DNA of 42,068 bases from Candidatus Binataceae bacterium (GCA_036495685.1 DASXMJ010000236.1:1-42068); one strand, 5' to 3'; shown: positions 25,933-35,307, counted from the first letter of the stretch. Notes: generated by a model from the letters alone, not told the origin. Translations and numbers: made by a program.

Positions 25933-26358
25933 CTAGCGTTTCAGATCAATGTCGCCGCACAAGTACTTGCGATAAACAAGCAACGCGGGATCGCTGGCGG
26001 GGTGCACCGCGCTCTTCGTATCATCGCGCCAGTTTCCGGAACTCACGCACATGTATTTGATGTTCTTTGCGCAGTCGTAGGCGTCCGTCATGAAACCGGT
26101 CTTGCCGATTTCTTCGGGACGTAAAACGTTGGTGCTCTCGTTGAAATAGACCAGGCCGTCGCTGCCGCGATGGACTGACGCGGAATCGAGGTAGGCGTGC
26201 CCCGGCTCACCCGCGACATTGAGCGACCGCGCATCGGGTTCCTCGACCCATCCGTTGCGACCGCTCCACTCGGTATCCGCACCGGTGCAAAAAATCGTCA
26301 GCGCAGCCAGCAGCGGAACATAGCGGCAGCGACGCGCGAACAAACAAAGGCCCGACAT
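25933..26358 (-). CDS. Small exported protein, weakly like surface-adhesin E domains
   Basis: The 141-residue protein has a short basic start and hydrophobic stretch (YVPLLAALTIFCTGAD), so it is probably exported, possibly as a lipoprotein-like or periplasmic protein. The mature part has AYLDSASVHRGSDGLVYFNE, DAYDCAKNIKYMCVS and LLVYRKYLCGD. The order (D-S-A-S, a tyrosine-rich strand, then spaced cysteines) recalls the adhesin_E (PF16747) type domain found in many short exported proteins. The likeness is modest. Its three mature-region cysteines could form disulfides. It lies 17 nt after the propeller gene on the same strand and may share its transcript. Confidence 0.7.
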   Translation of the reverse strand: MSGLCLFARRCRYVPLLAALTIFCTGADTEWSGRNGWVEEPDARSLNVAGEPGHAYLDSASVHRGSDGLVYFNESTNVLRPEEIGKTGFMTDAYDCAKNIKYMCVSSGNWRDDTKSAVHPASDPALLVYRKYLCGDIDLKR

Positions 26359-26375
26359 CTCGGCCGCTCGATGCT

Positions 26376-27374
26376 TCAGTTGGGTACCCAGGTCAGCGCG
26401 CGAATCTCACCAAACTCCCTTCTGAGTTTTCGCCACGAGTCGCCGGCATCGGTCGAGACGTACACGTACCCATGCAGGGTGTTGGCCACGATGATGTTCG
26501 GGTTCTGGGTGTTGGTTCCGAACCAGTACACGACCGAGTTTGGCTCGACCGGCAATTCGCACTTCGCCCAAGTCTTGCCGCCGTCGCGTGTGCGCTGAAT
26601 CGCACCGGTTTTGCCCGGAATGAAATCGCCGTTGCCAACGTAGATGGTATCGGGGTCGTCGGGCTTCAGTGTCACGCCGCGGCAGTAGGAAATCCGGTCG
26701 CGCTCCGCAAACCGTGGGAAACCATGGAGCGACCAGGACATGCCTTCATCGCTGCTGCTCCACAGGCCATCGGGGGTGGTCACCAGCAGTTTGCCGGCCT
26801 TACCTCCAGCGACCGCCAGACCATGGACGTCGAGATTAAGTTCCTTCTCCCCCATCTTACGATGCGTCCAGGTTTTGCCGTCATCGCGACTGCAATAGAC
26901 ACCGTCGATTTCCACACCCACCCAAAGAGTCTTCTGGTCGCGCGGATCGACCAGAATGTTGGTGACTTTCGGCGCTCCAGCCAGGCAGCGCTCAGCGATC
27001 GGAATTGCCATTTTCTCCCAGGTCTTGCCGCGATCGGAGGACCGGAAAACTCCCGGCGGCTTGGTGCCGATGAACAGAACCTCGGGATTGGCGGGATGAT
27101 ACGCGACCGACCAGATTTGTTTGCCAGCCGCGGGAGATTCAACCAGATCCCAGTTGGCGCCGTTGTCTTCGCTGCGGTAGAGACCGACCTCGCTGCCCGC
27201 AAGAAGCTCGTGCGGGCGATGCGGTGAGACCGAGAACGAACGAATTTGGACCTCGCCGGGCTCCGCATCGAACGGCAAGTTCATCCGGCTGCGGCGCCAT
27301 CGCTCGCCGCCATCGGAGCTGAACCACACGCCGGCGCCAACCGTACCTACGCAAATCGTGAAATCCTGGGTCAT
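26376..27374 (-). CDS. BNR / sortilin-type beta-propeller protein
   Basis: The 332-residue protein is built from repeated strands containing Asp-box-like motifs: FSSDGGERWRRS, YRSEDNGANWDLV, FRSSDRGKTWEKM, YCSRDDGKTWTHR, WSSSDEGMSWSLH, RTRDGGKTWAKC and VSTDAGDSWRKL, at roughly 45-residue steps. These give a seven-bladed propeller as in sialidase/Ycf48/sortilin-like proteins. I see no catalytic sialidase residues and no signal peptide, so it is probably a cytoplasmic scaffold or a protein with unknown ligand. It precedes the small exported gene at 25933. Confidence 0.85.
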   Translation of the reverse strand: MTQDFTICVGTVGAGVWFSSDGGERWRRSRMNLPFDAEPGEVQIRSFSVSPHRPHELLAGSEVGLYRSEDNGANWDLVESPAAGKQIWSVAYHPANPEVLFIGTKPPGVFRSSDRGKTWEKMAIPIAERCLAGAPKVTNILVDPRDQKTLWVGVEIDGVYCSRDDGKTWTHRKMGEKELNLDVHGLAVAGGKAGKLLVTTPDGLWSSSDEGMSWSLHGFPRFAERDRISYCRGVTLKPDDPDTIYVGNGDFIPGKTGAIQRTRDGGKTWAKCELPVEPNSVVYWFGTNTQNPNIIVANTLHGYVYVSTDAGDSWRKLRREFGEIRALTWVPN

Positions 27375-27597
27375 AGCGTCACCTCACGATTGGGAAGTCT
27401 CTGACTGATTCTTTACTCGCCCGCCTCCGCCATCCGCAAACGCATTTTTTCGGGTGTCGCATGCGCGGCAGGCCCCTCCACCGCAAGGCCTGAATTCTGC
27501 GTTCGGGCGCTTACTGCAAGTCCTGAATGAAGCATCTTCCTTTTATCTAAAGATTTATGTCCCGCTCGCTGCGAAGAGCCCGTGAGAACAAGGCTAC

Positions 27598-27627
27598 TTG
27601 ACGCCCGGTCGCACGCTCGGAGATATA
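27598..27627 (+). promoter_or_regulatory. Possible promoter of the redoxin selenoprotein gene
   Basis: TTGACG at 27598-27603 and GATATA at 27622-27627 are 18 bp apart, resembling -35 and -10 boxes. They lie just before the AGGAG ribosome site at 27634-27638, giving a short leader of about 12 nt. The rest of the 27375-27597 spacer shows nothing I can name. Confidence 0.4.
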
Positions 27628-27645
27628 AGGGTTAGGAGAGGCGCC

Positions 27646-28722
27646 ATGATTCTTAAAACGCTGGATATCGATCCGAAGGATTTCGAGAGCCGTACGGGAT
27701 GGACGATCAAGCCCGAGGGCGCGTGTAAGGGCGAGGTATGCGTGGCGCTTCCGGCGGGTACTGCGTCCGGCGCGAAGCTCAATGCTCACGTGCTCTCGGA
27801 ACGCCTGGGAATGCCCCTGATTCACGACCCTGAAGCGAAGGTCTGGTGCCTTGGACCGGAAGCGATGGGGCGTGCCCTGACCACCGCACACGCGTCGGAA
27901 CTGGTGCTGCCCGACTACCAGGGCAAGCAGTTCCACCTGAGTTCTCTCCGCGGGCAGAAGGTGCTCATCGTCACCTGGTCTTCATGGTGAGGATGTCGCC
28001 TTGACCTGCCCGTGTGGCAGGCGCTGCGCAACGAACTTCATCCCCAGGGCCTCGAAATCGTAACCATCGCGCTTGATGTCGATGCGGAAGCAGCGCGGCA
28101 ATGGATCGAGCAGACCAAGCCCGACAATCCGTCGCTAATCGATAGCGCGCATCGGGTCGATGAGCTTTTCGGCGTGATCAACGTGCCGAACGGCGTGTGG
28201 ATCGACGAGGAGGGCATGATCGTCAGGCCGGTCGAGCAGGCTTGGCCCGAGCGTGACTCGGCGCCCGATTGGCAGAAGATGGCCGACAGCCCGGATATCC
28301 CCGAGCAGTTGCGGGAGACGCTTCAGCTCGCGAGCCATATCGTTATACAGCCCAAAGAATACACGGCCGCGCTACGCGACTGGGTCGCCAAGGGCGAGGC
28401 GAGCCGTTACGCGCTCCCGCCGCAGGAAGTGATCAGGCGCAGCGGACCGCGCGACGAGGCGCAAGCGCAGGCAGCGGCATACTTCGAGTTGGGGCAGTAC
28501 TTGTGGGAGAACGGCAAGCGCGATCTTGCGCCGCGTCATTGGCGCGAGGCGCATCGTCTCCAGCCGGACAATTGGACCTACAAGCGGCAGGCCTGGTCCT
28601 TGGCGGATCCGTTCCAGGGACAAAGCGAGCTGTACGACTCGTGCTGGGTGAAGGACGTCCAGAAGATCGGCGCCGAGAACTACTATCCGCCTTTGAATCT
28701 TTCCCCGGCAAGCGCCAAGTAG
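27646..28722 (+). CDS. Predicted selenoprotein: redoxin with in-frame UGA as Sec115 (Sec-Gly-Cys)
   Basis: An ATG at 27646, 7 nt after AGGAG, opens a frame that meets a single TGA at 27988-27990 and then continues uninterrupted for 244 codons to TAG at 28722. The text around the TGA is LIVTWSSW-TGA-GCRLDLP, in which thioredoxin-like relatives have Cys at the TGA. Read through, the protein is 358 residues. It has an N-terminal segment (1-85), a redoxin/TlpA-like domain (about 88-240: SELVLPDYQGKQFHLSSL, TIALDVDAEAARQWIEQT, FGVINVPNGVWIDEEG) and a C-terminal TPR-like helical region ending at about 340. The hairpin at 28005-28021 lies where a bacterial SECIS should. Selenocysteine with C117 would form the redox pair. 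Alternatives are a nonsense mutation of a Cys codon or a sequencing error. An annotation that stops at the TGA would miss two thirds of the protein. Confidence 0.85.
28005..28021 (+). promoter_or_regulatory. Candidate bacterial SECIS element
   Basis: CCTGCC at 28005-28010 and GGCAGG at 28016-28021 form a perfect 6-bp stem with loop CGTGT. The stem begins 14 nt after the TGA and the loop lies 20 nt after it. Known bacterial SECIS elements have their apical loop about 16-37 nt downstream of the UGA, with a G among the first two loop bases; here the second loop base is G. Confidence 0.7.
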
Positions 28723-28735
28723 ACTCAAGTCTGCG

Positions 28736-28778
28736 GGCACGGGCCACCGGCCCGTGCCATCGCGCGAAATCCTTTCGC
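28736..28778. terminator. Two hairpins after the selenoprotein gene
   Basis: GGCACGGGCC-ACC-GGCCCGTGCC at 28736-28758 is a perfect 10-bp stem, and GCGAAA-TCC-TTTCGC at 28764-28778 is a second. They start 13 nt after the stop of the selenoprotein gene. No T-run follows, so termination strength is uncertain; the SDR gene starts 75 nt further on. Confidence 0.5.
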
Positions 28779-28852
28779 ACCCTTCTTGCTGACAGCAGCG
28801 TCCTGCTATTAGAAACAACAGGTTGCTGACGATCTCGAAGGAGCATTCGACC

Positions 28853-29692
28853 ATGGGCAAACTTGACGGCAAAGTCGCGGTAGTTACCGGGGCGGCAAGC
28901 GGGCTGGGGCGTGCGAGTGCGCTGCGTTTCGCCAGAGAAGGCGCGGCAGTGGTGGTCGCCGATCTTAATTCACAGGGCGGAGAACTGATCGTCGCGGAAA
29001 TTGCGGCTGCCGGGGCGCGCGGAGTTTACCAGCGATCCGACGTCACCCGCGAGTCCGACGTCAAGGCTCTCATCGAGCGCGCGGTGCGCGAATACGGTCG
29101 ACTCGACATCACTTACAACAACGCCGGCGTGATCGGAGCGATGGGATCGATCGACAGCACCACCGAGGCCGATTGGGACAAAACCTTCGCAATCCTGACC
29201 AAGGCGGTTTTCTTCGGCATCAAGCATTCGGTCGAGCCGATGCGCAGGGCAGGAGGCGGATCGATCATTTCCACCGCCTCGATCGCGGGGATGAGCGGCA
29301 GCTTCCGACTTCATGCCTACAGCGCGGCGAAGGCGGCCGTCATCAATCTCACGCGAACGGCGGCACTCGAGCTGGGCAAGGAGCGGATCCGGGTGAACTG
29401 CATCTGCCCGGGAATCATCAGCACTCCGCTGGTTCACAGCGGAATACCCGGCGGCAAAGAAACCGTCGATCCGCTCATCGGTAAGGCGCAGGCGATTCAG
29501 CGCGCGGGCCAGGCCGAAGATATCGCGAACATGGCGTTGTTCCTGGCTAGCGATGAAGCTTCGTGGGTAACCGGCGCCGCGATGGTCGTGGATGGCGGGT
29601 TCACGGCGGGACAGCCGTTCTCCTTCACGGCGGGAGGCGCGGATCAACTGGGCCAGGCGGGCTACTCCGGCCCATCGTTCGAGCGCGGGTGA
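28853..29692 (+). CDS. Short-chain dehydrogenase/reductase
   Basis: The 279-residue protein is a classical SDR: the NAD(P)-binding TGAASGLGRAS near the start, YNNAGVIGA, the catalytic Ser region IISTASIAGMSG and Y-x-x-x-K in AYSAAKAAVINLTR, then NCICPGIISTPL. An aspartate after the second strand (VVVADLNS) suggests NAD preference. The frame is open from 28823, but the AAGGAG ribosome site lies before the ATG at 28853, so I use that start. The longer C-terminal tail after AMVVDGGFTAGQPFSF is unusual for the family core. Substrate unknown. Confidence 0.93.
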   Translation: MGKLDGKVAVVTGAASGLGRASALRFAREGAAVVVADLNSQGGELIVAEIAAAGARGVYQRSDVTRESDVKALIERAVREYGRLDITYNNAGVIGAMGSIDSTTEADWDKTFAILTKAVFFGIKHSVEPMRRAGGGSIISTASIAGMSGSFRLHAYSAAKAAVINLTRTAALELGKERIRVNCICPGIISTPLVHSGIPGGKETVDPLIGKAQAIQRAGQAEDIANMALFLASDEASWVTGAAMVVDGGFTAGQPFSFTAGGADQLGQAGYSGPSFERG

Positions 29693-29737
29693 AGAACGAC
29701 CAGACCATCGCTCGCAGAGACATCGACCTCCGACTGA

Positions 29738-32467
29738 CTAATGCAGTTCCGCTTTCAGGCTGGTCAGAGTGGCAGCTTCGGTGATTCCGTCTGCGAGCTT
29801 CGCGGGAAAGCGACCATGCAGTGGGCTTAACCGGGTGCCCAGCGCCGTGAGGTGATAGCCGAGCATGGCGAGACCGTGGAACGGCGACGGCACCAGGTCG
29901 ACCGCGTCCCTGAGTTCCCGCACCTCATTTTCATCCCATCCGAGCAGTCCGCTGATAAAGAAGTAGACCGGGAACGAGCCGACCAGGCATAGCATCAGTA
30001 CCATCCAGGTATTGGCAATATGGCCAGGTCCGCGCCAGAGCCCACTGACTATTCCGCTGACTACAAGGTAGTTGGCGACACCGGCAAGGATGGGATTTAC
30101 AAAGGTCTGCCACCAGCTGAAAACCGGAGGGGCTACCATTCGTGCCAGCAAGGGCCAGGCGACCAGTGCCTTGAGCGTGGCCGAGAGAATAAAGCCGTAG
30201 AACAATCCGTAGAAACCGAAGTGCGCGACGAAGATATAGGTAAGCGCGATACGTCCCAAGTGCTCGATTCCAACCAGCCAGCTATAGGTTCCGGTCTTGC
30301 CGGCGGCCAGGAAGAATTGATCGGGCATCCGTACTGCGAAATCGGAAAGCCGGAACAGATGCATCAAGCCGAGCACCGCCAGCGCGCGGCCGAACTGCGG
30401 CGGCAATAAGCCACCGATCAGCACGGGCGAGAACGCAACGTAGACGCCGCCGAGCAAACCCATGATCATGATGGCCCAGCGCAGACCCTGGTCAGCATAA
30501 CGCTGAGTCAACGCTATCATTTGATGCGAGTACGCCTCGGAGATCGACGGCATCATCGTCGCGAAGATCGAGACGCTGGTCTCCAGGTACGCGAAGGTCA
30601 GGCCATAGGTGAGGAGCCAAATTTCGTTTTGTTCGAGGAAGTTAGGGATGAGCCGCCCTAGGATGAGTGGAACCATCGACCAGCTGAGGAACGGCATGAC
30701 CGCCCCGGCGGTAGCCTTCACGCCGTAGATCAGGGACCTCCATACCGTATCGCGATCGAAATGGACCAGCACCAAGGTCAATAACTTCATTCCGCTACGA
30801 TGATAGAAGACGGCGCAGACCAGCCCCAGCAGGTAATGTCCGATGACCGCACCGACGGAGAAACCCATCACGGCGCCCAGGCCCTCTCCAAACGCCGGAT
30901 GCATCAGTCCCCAATGCCGCCCGTAGATCGCGCAGACCATCTGTACCGCCGGATAGGCGACGTAAAACATTACGGTGGTCAGCTGCACGTAGTCGAACCG
31001 TTGATAAGAACGGAAGATGGCGAGGAACGTGACGTAGAAGGAAGGGAAGCTGGCAAACGTGTAAATCACCACCAGCCAGCTCAGATAAGCGGCCGCGCTG
31101 TGGGGAAGCAGCACCGCTCCGACCAGGCTCATGATCGCGAACGCAACCAGTCCAATACCGAGGTGAAACCAGATAAAGAATTGCACGTAGCTCATCGCGC
31201 GCGCCGGATCCTTAACGCGGTATTCGGCGAAATACTTCACGGTCGATTGGCTGGTGCCGAGATCGAGCAGCGGAACCAGAAACAGCAACACCTGCGCTAC
31301 CGCGCCGCCCGCGCCGCGCGCTTCGAGCAACGGGTTGACGAAGGTGCGATCGAGCCAGAAGCTGACCACAAAATTGAATGGAATTATCAACGCGATGTTT
31401 AGCAAGTAGTTAAAAATAAAGCCGCTCAGCGGCCGATGAAATCCGATGATTTCCCAACCCGCGTTGCGGGGCTTAGGTACTTGGGCGTCGCCCGCGCGGG
31501 GAAGCGCCGCCGCACCGAGCGAGGAGGGCGCGAGGTTCGCCGGTCGCGGCCGATAGAAATGCTCGGCCGCATCGGGATGACGGATGCTGTATCTCCGAGC
31601 CGCGGTGAATCCCGCAATGAGTCCCGCGAACATCAGCGTGATCAGGACGCATAGAATTGCGGTGGTGCGCATGCCCGGGACGGGCGCGGCACTCCAATTG
31701 CCGTAGTGCACGGGGGTGATGCCAGCCGAGTTGCGCGTGACCCAGTACAATAGATAGTTGAAGAAAAAGAAGCGTTGGAAATCGTAGTTGCGCATCCCGC
31801 GCCCGCCCAGCAGCATCCGCCGGTAGCTGTGCTGGCCCGCTTCGAGGTTTCCCTCGCTGAGCCATACATTCAAAATGTAGACGGTGCCGCGGCCAACCTT
31901 GATTCGCGTCAGGATCGGGGTCCGGGGATGAACCGGATCTGACGAGGTAGTCGCGACCAGAACCATAGCGTCTGCCCCGACCGCGAGTAGGCTCCGTTCG
32001 TAGACGCGTACTGCCGTGTTCCAGCTAACCTGGGTTGCGAGCAAATCTGACTTCGGTCCGACGTAGGCGATGGTGGCGGCGATCTTCTCGCTGGCGGTGG
32101 CATGCCTCGGCCCCATCGGCACATCGACGACCCCGGTCTGCTCAACCGCGTCATGGGTCAGGGTCCGCACGGAAGCCGGATCGATATGCGGGCCCATGAC
32201 GATGAGCAAACCCAGGCCTGAATCCACGCGCGCCTCGAGATCGTCAAGTGCGGCGCCGGGCGCGGGCAATTCGTCCTGGAAAATCGCCACCCGCGCATCG
32301 GCCAAGTGGTCAACGCGGCTGGTTGATGGATCGAGCGCGAGGCGACGGAACACCAGCTCCTCGGCGCCCTGATAGAAAACGGGAAAACGCTGCTCCGAAG
32401 CAGCTGCTGCGGACACCAGCAGAGCGAACGTGGCAATTGTAAAGGCGGAGGCCCAGCGAATTCGCAT
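29738..32467 (-). CDS. Large membrane protein: exported alpha/beta domain fused to flippase-like transporter domain
   Basis: I start this at the ATG at 32467 (909 residues) because a signal-like helix (WASAFTIATFALLVSAAAAS) follows and GGAG lies 14 nt before it; an in-frame start at 32581 adds 38 unlike residues. Residues 24-285 form an exported alpha/beta region of class I amidotransferase/ThuA-like layout (FPVFYQGAEELVF, ARVAIFQDELPAPGA, LGLLIVMGPHID, VGRGTVYILNVWL). A membrane helix follows (TTAILCVLITLMFAGLIAGF). About 350-880 is a hydrophobic domain with some 12 spans, including GFIFNYLLNIALIIPFNFV and RLSDFAVRMPDQFFLAAGKT, resembling polysaccharide-flippase/MATE-type transporters of the MVF superfamily. 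I do not know the combined function. No glycosyltransferase or other partner is adjacent. Confidence 0.8.
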   Translation of the reverse strand: MRIRWASAFTIATFALLVSAAAASEQRFPVFYQGAEELVFRRLALDPSTSRVDHLADARVAIFQDELPAPGAALDDLEARVDSGLGLLIVMGPHIDPASVRTLTHDAVEQTGVVDVPMGPRHATASEKIAATIAYVGPKSDLLATQVSWNTAVRVYERSLLAVGADAMVLVATTSSDPVHPRTPILTRIKVGRGTVYILNVWLSEGNLEAGQHSYRRMLLGGRGMRNYDFQRFFFFNYLLYWVTRNSAGITPVHYGNWSAAPVPGMRTTAILCVLITLMFAGLIAGFTAARRYSIRHPDAAEHFYRPRPANLAPSSLGAAALPRAGDAQVPKPRNAGWEIIGFHRPLSGFIFNYLLNIALIIPFNFVVSFWLDRTFVNPLLEARGAGGAVAQVLLFLVPLLDLGTSQSTVKYFAEYRVKDPARAMSYVQFFIWFHLGIGLVAFAIMSLVGAVLLPHSAAAYLSWLVVIYTFASFPSFYVTFLAIFRSYQRFDYVQLTTVMFYVAYPAVQMVCAIYGRHWGLMHPAFGEGLGAVMGFSVGAVIGHYLLGLVCAVFYHRSGMKLLTLVLVHFDRDTVWRSLIYGVKATAGAVMPFLSWSMVPLILGRLIPNFLEQNEIWLLTYGLTFAYLETSVSIFATMMPSISEAYSHQMIALTQRYADQGLRWAIMIMGLLGGVYVAFSPVLIGGLLPPQFGRALAVLGLMHLFRLSDFAVRMPDQFFLAAGKTGTYSWLVGIEHLGRIALTYIFVAHFGFYGLFYGFILSATLKALVAWPLLARMVAPPVFSWWQTFVNPILAGVANYLVVSGIVSGLWRGPGHIANTWMVLMLCLVGSFPVYFFISGLLGWDENEVRELRDAVDLVPSPFHGLAMLGYHLTALGTRLSPLHGRFPAKLADGITEAATLTSLKAELH

Positions 32468-32668
32468 CAGCCGCACGTCTCCGGGACGTTTAACGCGCTG
32501 CCTAAAGTAGGTCCTGAGCGGGTGGAACGCTATAGACTGATTCCATGAACCCGAAGGCAGAATTGCGCCGCCTTTCGCCAAATGGTTGTGGATTGGCGAT
32601 GATCACGACCCTGTCAACACGGCAGCACCCACCAAACCCTCACCGGAACGGAACAGGCATTTAGAGCA

Positions 32669-33643
32669 ATGGCGAATCAACCTCAAATCCCCGCCCGGCC
32701 GGAAGCGAGCCTGGGCGAGTTCATGCTCACGCACAAGGGCGACCTGACGCTCGCGCTCTCGTTGGCTGTCTATCTGGCCAGCGGCGCGATGCTGACCTTC
32801 ACGCGCTTCCATCGCTCCGCGGAAATCGCTGTATCGATAGCGGAAGCGGCGCTTATCGGAGGACTCTGCGATTACATCGCGCTCAAGATGATCTTCGAGC
32901 GGCGCTGGTATCTGCCCAACTCCGGCGTGTTGCCGCGCAATCGGCAAAAGCTGGTCGATGGCATCGCCAGTACCATCGAAAACGAGTGGCTCACGCCCCT
33001 GATGATCGGCCAGCGGCTCAGCGAGCTGAACCTGGTGAATCGCCTCGGGACGTACCTGGAAGAAGTGAAACTCAGCGACCTCCTGGGACAGGCCGGCCTT
33101 CGACGTCTCATCGCGCGCGTGATCGACTACCTAGAGTCAGATGAGCGCCGCGCGCAGCTCGAGACCGTGCTGCGCAAGGCGTTGCCGACAACCTTCTCGC
33201 GGATCTATGCGGTGATGCATCGGCTGGGCGCCCAGACGCTCACCGCGAGGATCGCAGCCAATCTCCGCAGTCGCCTCCCGGAGCTGCAAAACGATCCCGA
33301 GCTGGTGCACACCCTGGAGAACGCGATCCATGAATTCGGTGCACAGCTTCACGACCCGGAGAGCTATGCCTATCAGCTTGCTCGCCGGCTGATCGACGAG
33401 ATCGTGCGGCGCGCCGTGGAGGCGAGCCGCGGGCAGATTTCGCACATGGTGCGGGAAAATCTCGCGCGGCTGTCGGATGAGCAGATCCGGTTTCAGATAG
33501 AATCCAAGACCCGCACCCACCTGGATTGGATTCGCGTCAACGGCGGAATCTTCGGCGCATTCTTTGGGCTGGTCTTCGCGCTGGCGCGGATCGTCATCGA
33601 TCATGGGCCGCAAATCTTGGAGCGCTTGCACATTGGAATATGA
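32669..33643 (+). CDS. DUF445-family membrane protein
   Basis: The 324-residue protein matches the DUF445 family, whose members have a long cytoplasmic helical domain between membrane helices. It has an N-terminal span (LTLALSLAVYLASGAMLTF), the signature LCDYIALKMIFERRWYLPNS and GVLPRNRQKLVDGIASTIEN, a long amphipathic helical region with many Arg/Glu pairs, and a C-terminal span (GIFGAFFGLVFALARIVI). Function unknown. It is divergent from the flippase fusion with 201 bp between them. Confidence 0.85.
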   Translation: MANQPQIPARPEASLGEFMLTHKGDLTLALSLAVYLASGAMLTFTRFHRSAEIAVSIAEAALIGGLCDYIALKMIFERRWYLPNSGVLPRNRQKLVDGIASTIENEWLTPLMIGQRLSELNLVNRLGTYLEEVKLSDLLGQAGLRRLIARVIDYLESDERRAQLETVLRKALPTTFSRIYAVMHRLGAQTLTARIAANLRSRLPELQNDPELVHTLENAIHEFGAQLHDPESYAYQLARRLIDEIVRRAVEASRGQISHMVRENLARLSDEQIRFQIESKTRTHLDWIRVNGGIFGAFFGLVFALARIVIDHGPQILERLHIGI

Positions 33644-33714
33644 AAAGCGGAATAACGACTTGACTTCTCTGTCCGAGGTGACAAGCGTGGGAAAGAAACC
33701 GGGAGGATTCCAGC

Positions 33715-35163
33715 GTGGCTCAACTTGCTTATTCAAGTGCTATTTCGATCGCGAAGAAAATCAAGGCGCGCAAGATCTCCAGCCGCGAAGCGCTCGACTA
33801 TTTCCTGGCTCGGGTCGAGAAGCTCGACAAGCCTATCAACTCAGTAGTCACTATCGATGCCGATCGCGCGCGCAAGGAGGCCGATGAGGCTGACGCCGCG
33901 CTGGCACGCGGTGAGATACGCGGGCCGCTACATGGCGTGCCGATGACGATCAAGGACTCGTTCCAGACCAAGGGTATGCGAACGACGTCGGGCGCGCCGG
34001 AGCTGTCCGGCCTAATCCCTACAGAAGATGCGTGGCCGGTTGCGCGTCTACGCGAAGCCGGCGCCGTCATCTACGGAAAGACCAACCTCCCTATCTACGC
34101 CGGCGACTTGCAGAGTTACAACGAGGTTTTCGGGACCACCAACAATCCCCACGATGTATCGCGCACCCCGGGTGGCTCATCGGGGGGATCGGCGGCGGCC
34201 CTCGCCTGCGGATTCACGCCGCTGGAACTCGGTAGCGATATCGGCGGGTCGATTCGACTGCCGTCGCACATGTCGGGGATCGTTGGCCATAAGCCAAGTT
34301 ACGGGATCGTACCAGCGCACGGTCAGATTCCCGGGCCGCCGGGAACCCTGACGCTCGCCGACCTCGCAGTCGCCGGACCGATGGCGCGTAGCATCGACGA
34401 CCTCAAGCTTGGACTCGATATTATGGCGGGGCCGAATCGCTGGGAGCATCCGGCGTGGAAGCTTAAGCTGCCAGCGCCGCGCCGGGCGACGCTTAAAGAG
34501 TATCGCGTAGCCGCATGGCTCGATGATCCCACCTGCCGCGTGGAGCCTGAGTTGCGGGAATTGCTCGAGAAAGCCGCGCAGGCGCTCGCGGGAGCCGGCG
34601 CGACCGTGGATTACAATGCGCGTCCGGCCTTCACCCTGGAGAAAGTCGCCGATACCTTTGCCGCGCTGCTGCAGGCCGCGCTGGCGGGGGGAGTATCGTT
34701 CGAGAAAATCGAGGAGTACGCAGCTACCGAGGGCGATTCGGCCGCAGCCCGGACGCGCCGACTGCTCGCGATTCGCCATCGCCAATGGCTCAGCATCAAC
34801 GAGCGGCGGCTCCAGATGCGCAGGCGATGGGAAGAATTCTTTGCGGATTGGGATGCGATCCTGCTTCCGGTGATGCCATGCCCTGCGATTGCGCACGATC
34901 ATTCGGAACCGCAGGCGAGCAGGACCGCGATGGTAGGCGGCGAGCAGCGTCCCTACTGGGCGCTGACCACGTGGATGGCGCCCGCAGGAGCTTGCTACCT
35001 ACCTGCGACGGTGATTCCGGTAGGGGTATTGCAGAGTGGGCTGCCGGTCGGAATTCAGATCGCCGGACCGTATCTGCATGACCGCACCACGCTGGACTTG
35101 GCCAAGCATCTATTTGCGCTGTTGGGCAACCGCTGTCCGAGGCCGCGCGGCTTCTCAGGGTGA
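33715..35163 (+). CDS. Amidase-signature hydrolase
   Basis: The 482-residue protein belongs to the amidase-signature family and carries the Ser-cisSer-Lys triad: Lys in GVPMTIKDSF (about residue 81), GGSSGGSAAALACG and the nucleophile in SDIGGSIRLPSHMSG, with VGHKPSYG following. It hydrolyses amides or related bonds; the substrate is unknown, and it is not GatA-type because no gatB/gatC genes are adjacent. The start is a GTG with GGGAGG 7 nt before it. The end is followed by a 144-bp spacer, then the convergent aldo/keto reductase. Confidence 0.93.
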   Translation: MAQLAYSSAISIAKKIKARKISSREALDYFLARVEKLDKPINSVVTIDADRARKEADEADAALARGEIRGPLHGVPMTIKDSFQTKGMRTTSGAPELSGLIPTEDAWPVARLREAGAVIYGKTNLPIYAGDLQSYNEVFGTTNNPHDVSRTPGGSSGGSAAALACGFTPLELGSDIGGSIRLPSHMSGIVGHKPSYGIVPAHGQIPGPPGTLTLADLAVAGPMARSIDDLKLGLDIMAGPNRWEHPAWKLKLPAPRRATLKEYRVAAWLDDPTCRVEPELRELLEKAAQALAGAGATVDYNARPAFTLEKVADTFAALLQAALAGGVSFEKIEEYAATEGDSAAARTRRLLAIRHRQWLSINERRLQMRRRWEEFFADWDAILLPVMPCPAIAHDHSEPQASRTAMVGGEQRPYWALTTWMAPAGACYLPATVIPVGVLQSGLPVGIQIAGPYLHDRTTLDLAKHLFALLGNRCPRPRGFSG

Positions 35164-35307
35164 AGGCGAGGGGTGCTTTTATCCGACCGGGAGAGGCCCG
35201 CGGAGTTATTTTCGTTCTGCGCGCCGAGCAACGACTTTGGCGCCGTCCCCGATGGGCGTCCGAATCCGACGATCTAAATTTGAATTTTCGAGAACTGGAT
35301 AGTCGAG

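Noticed and set aside
27991..28722. Separate gene starting at a GTG at 28012
   Set aside because: It is in frame with the upstream half, lacks a ribosome site and begins in the middle of a redoxin domain; reading the TGA as selenocysteine explains both halves.
32468..32581. Upstream start of the flippase fusion gene
   Set aside because: It places 38 unlike residues before a signal-like helix; the ATG at 32467 has a GGAG and leads directly into that helix.
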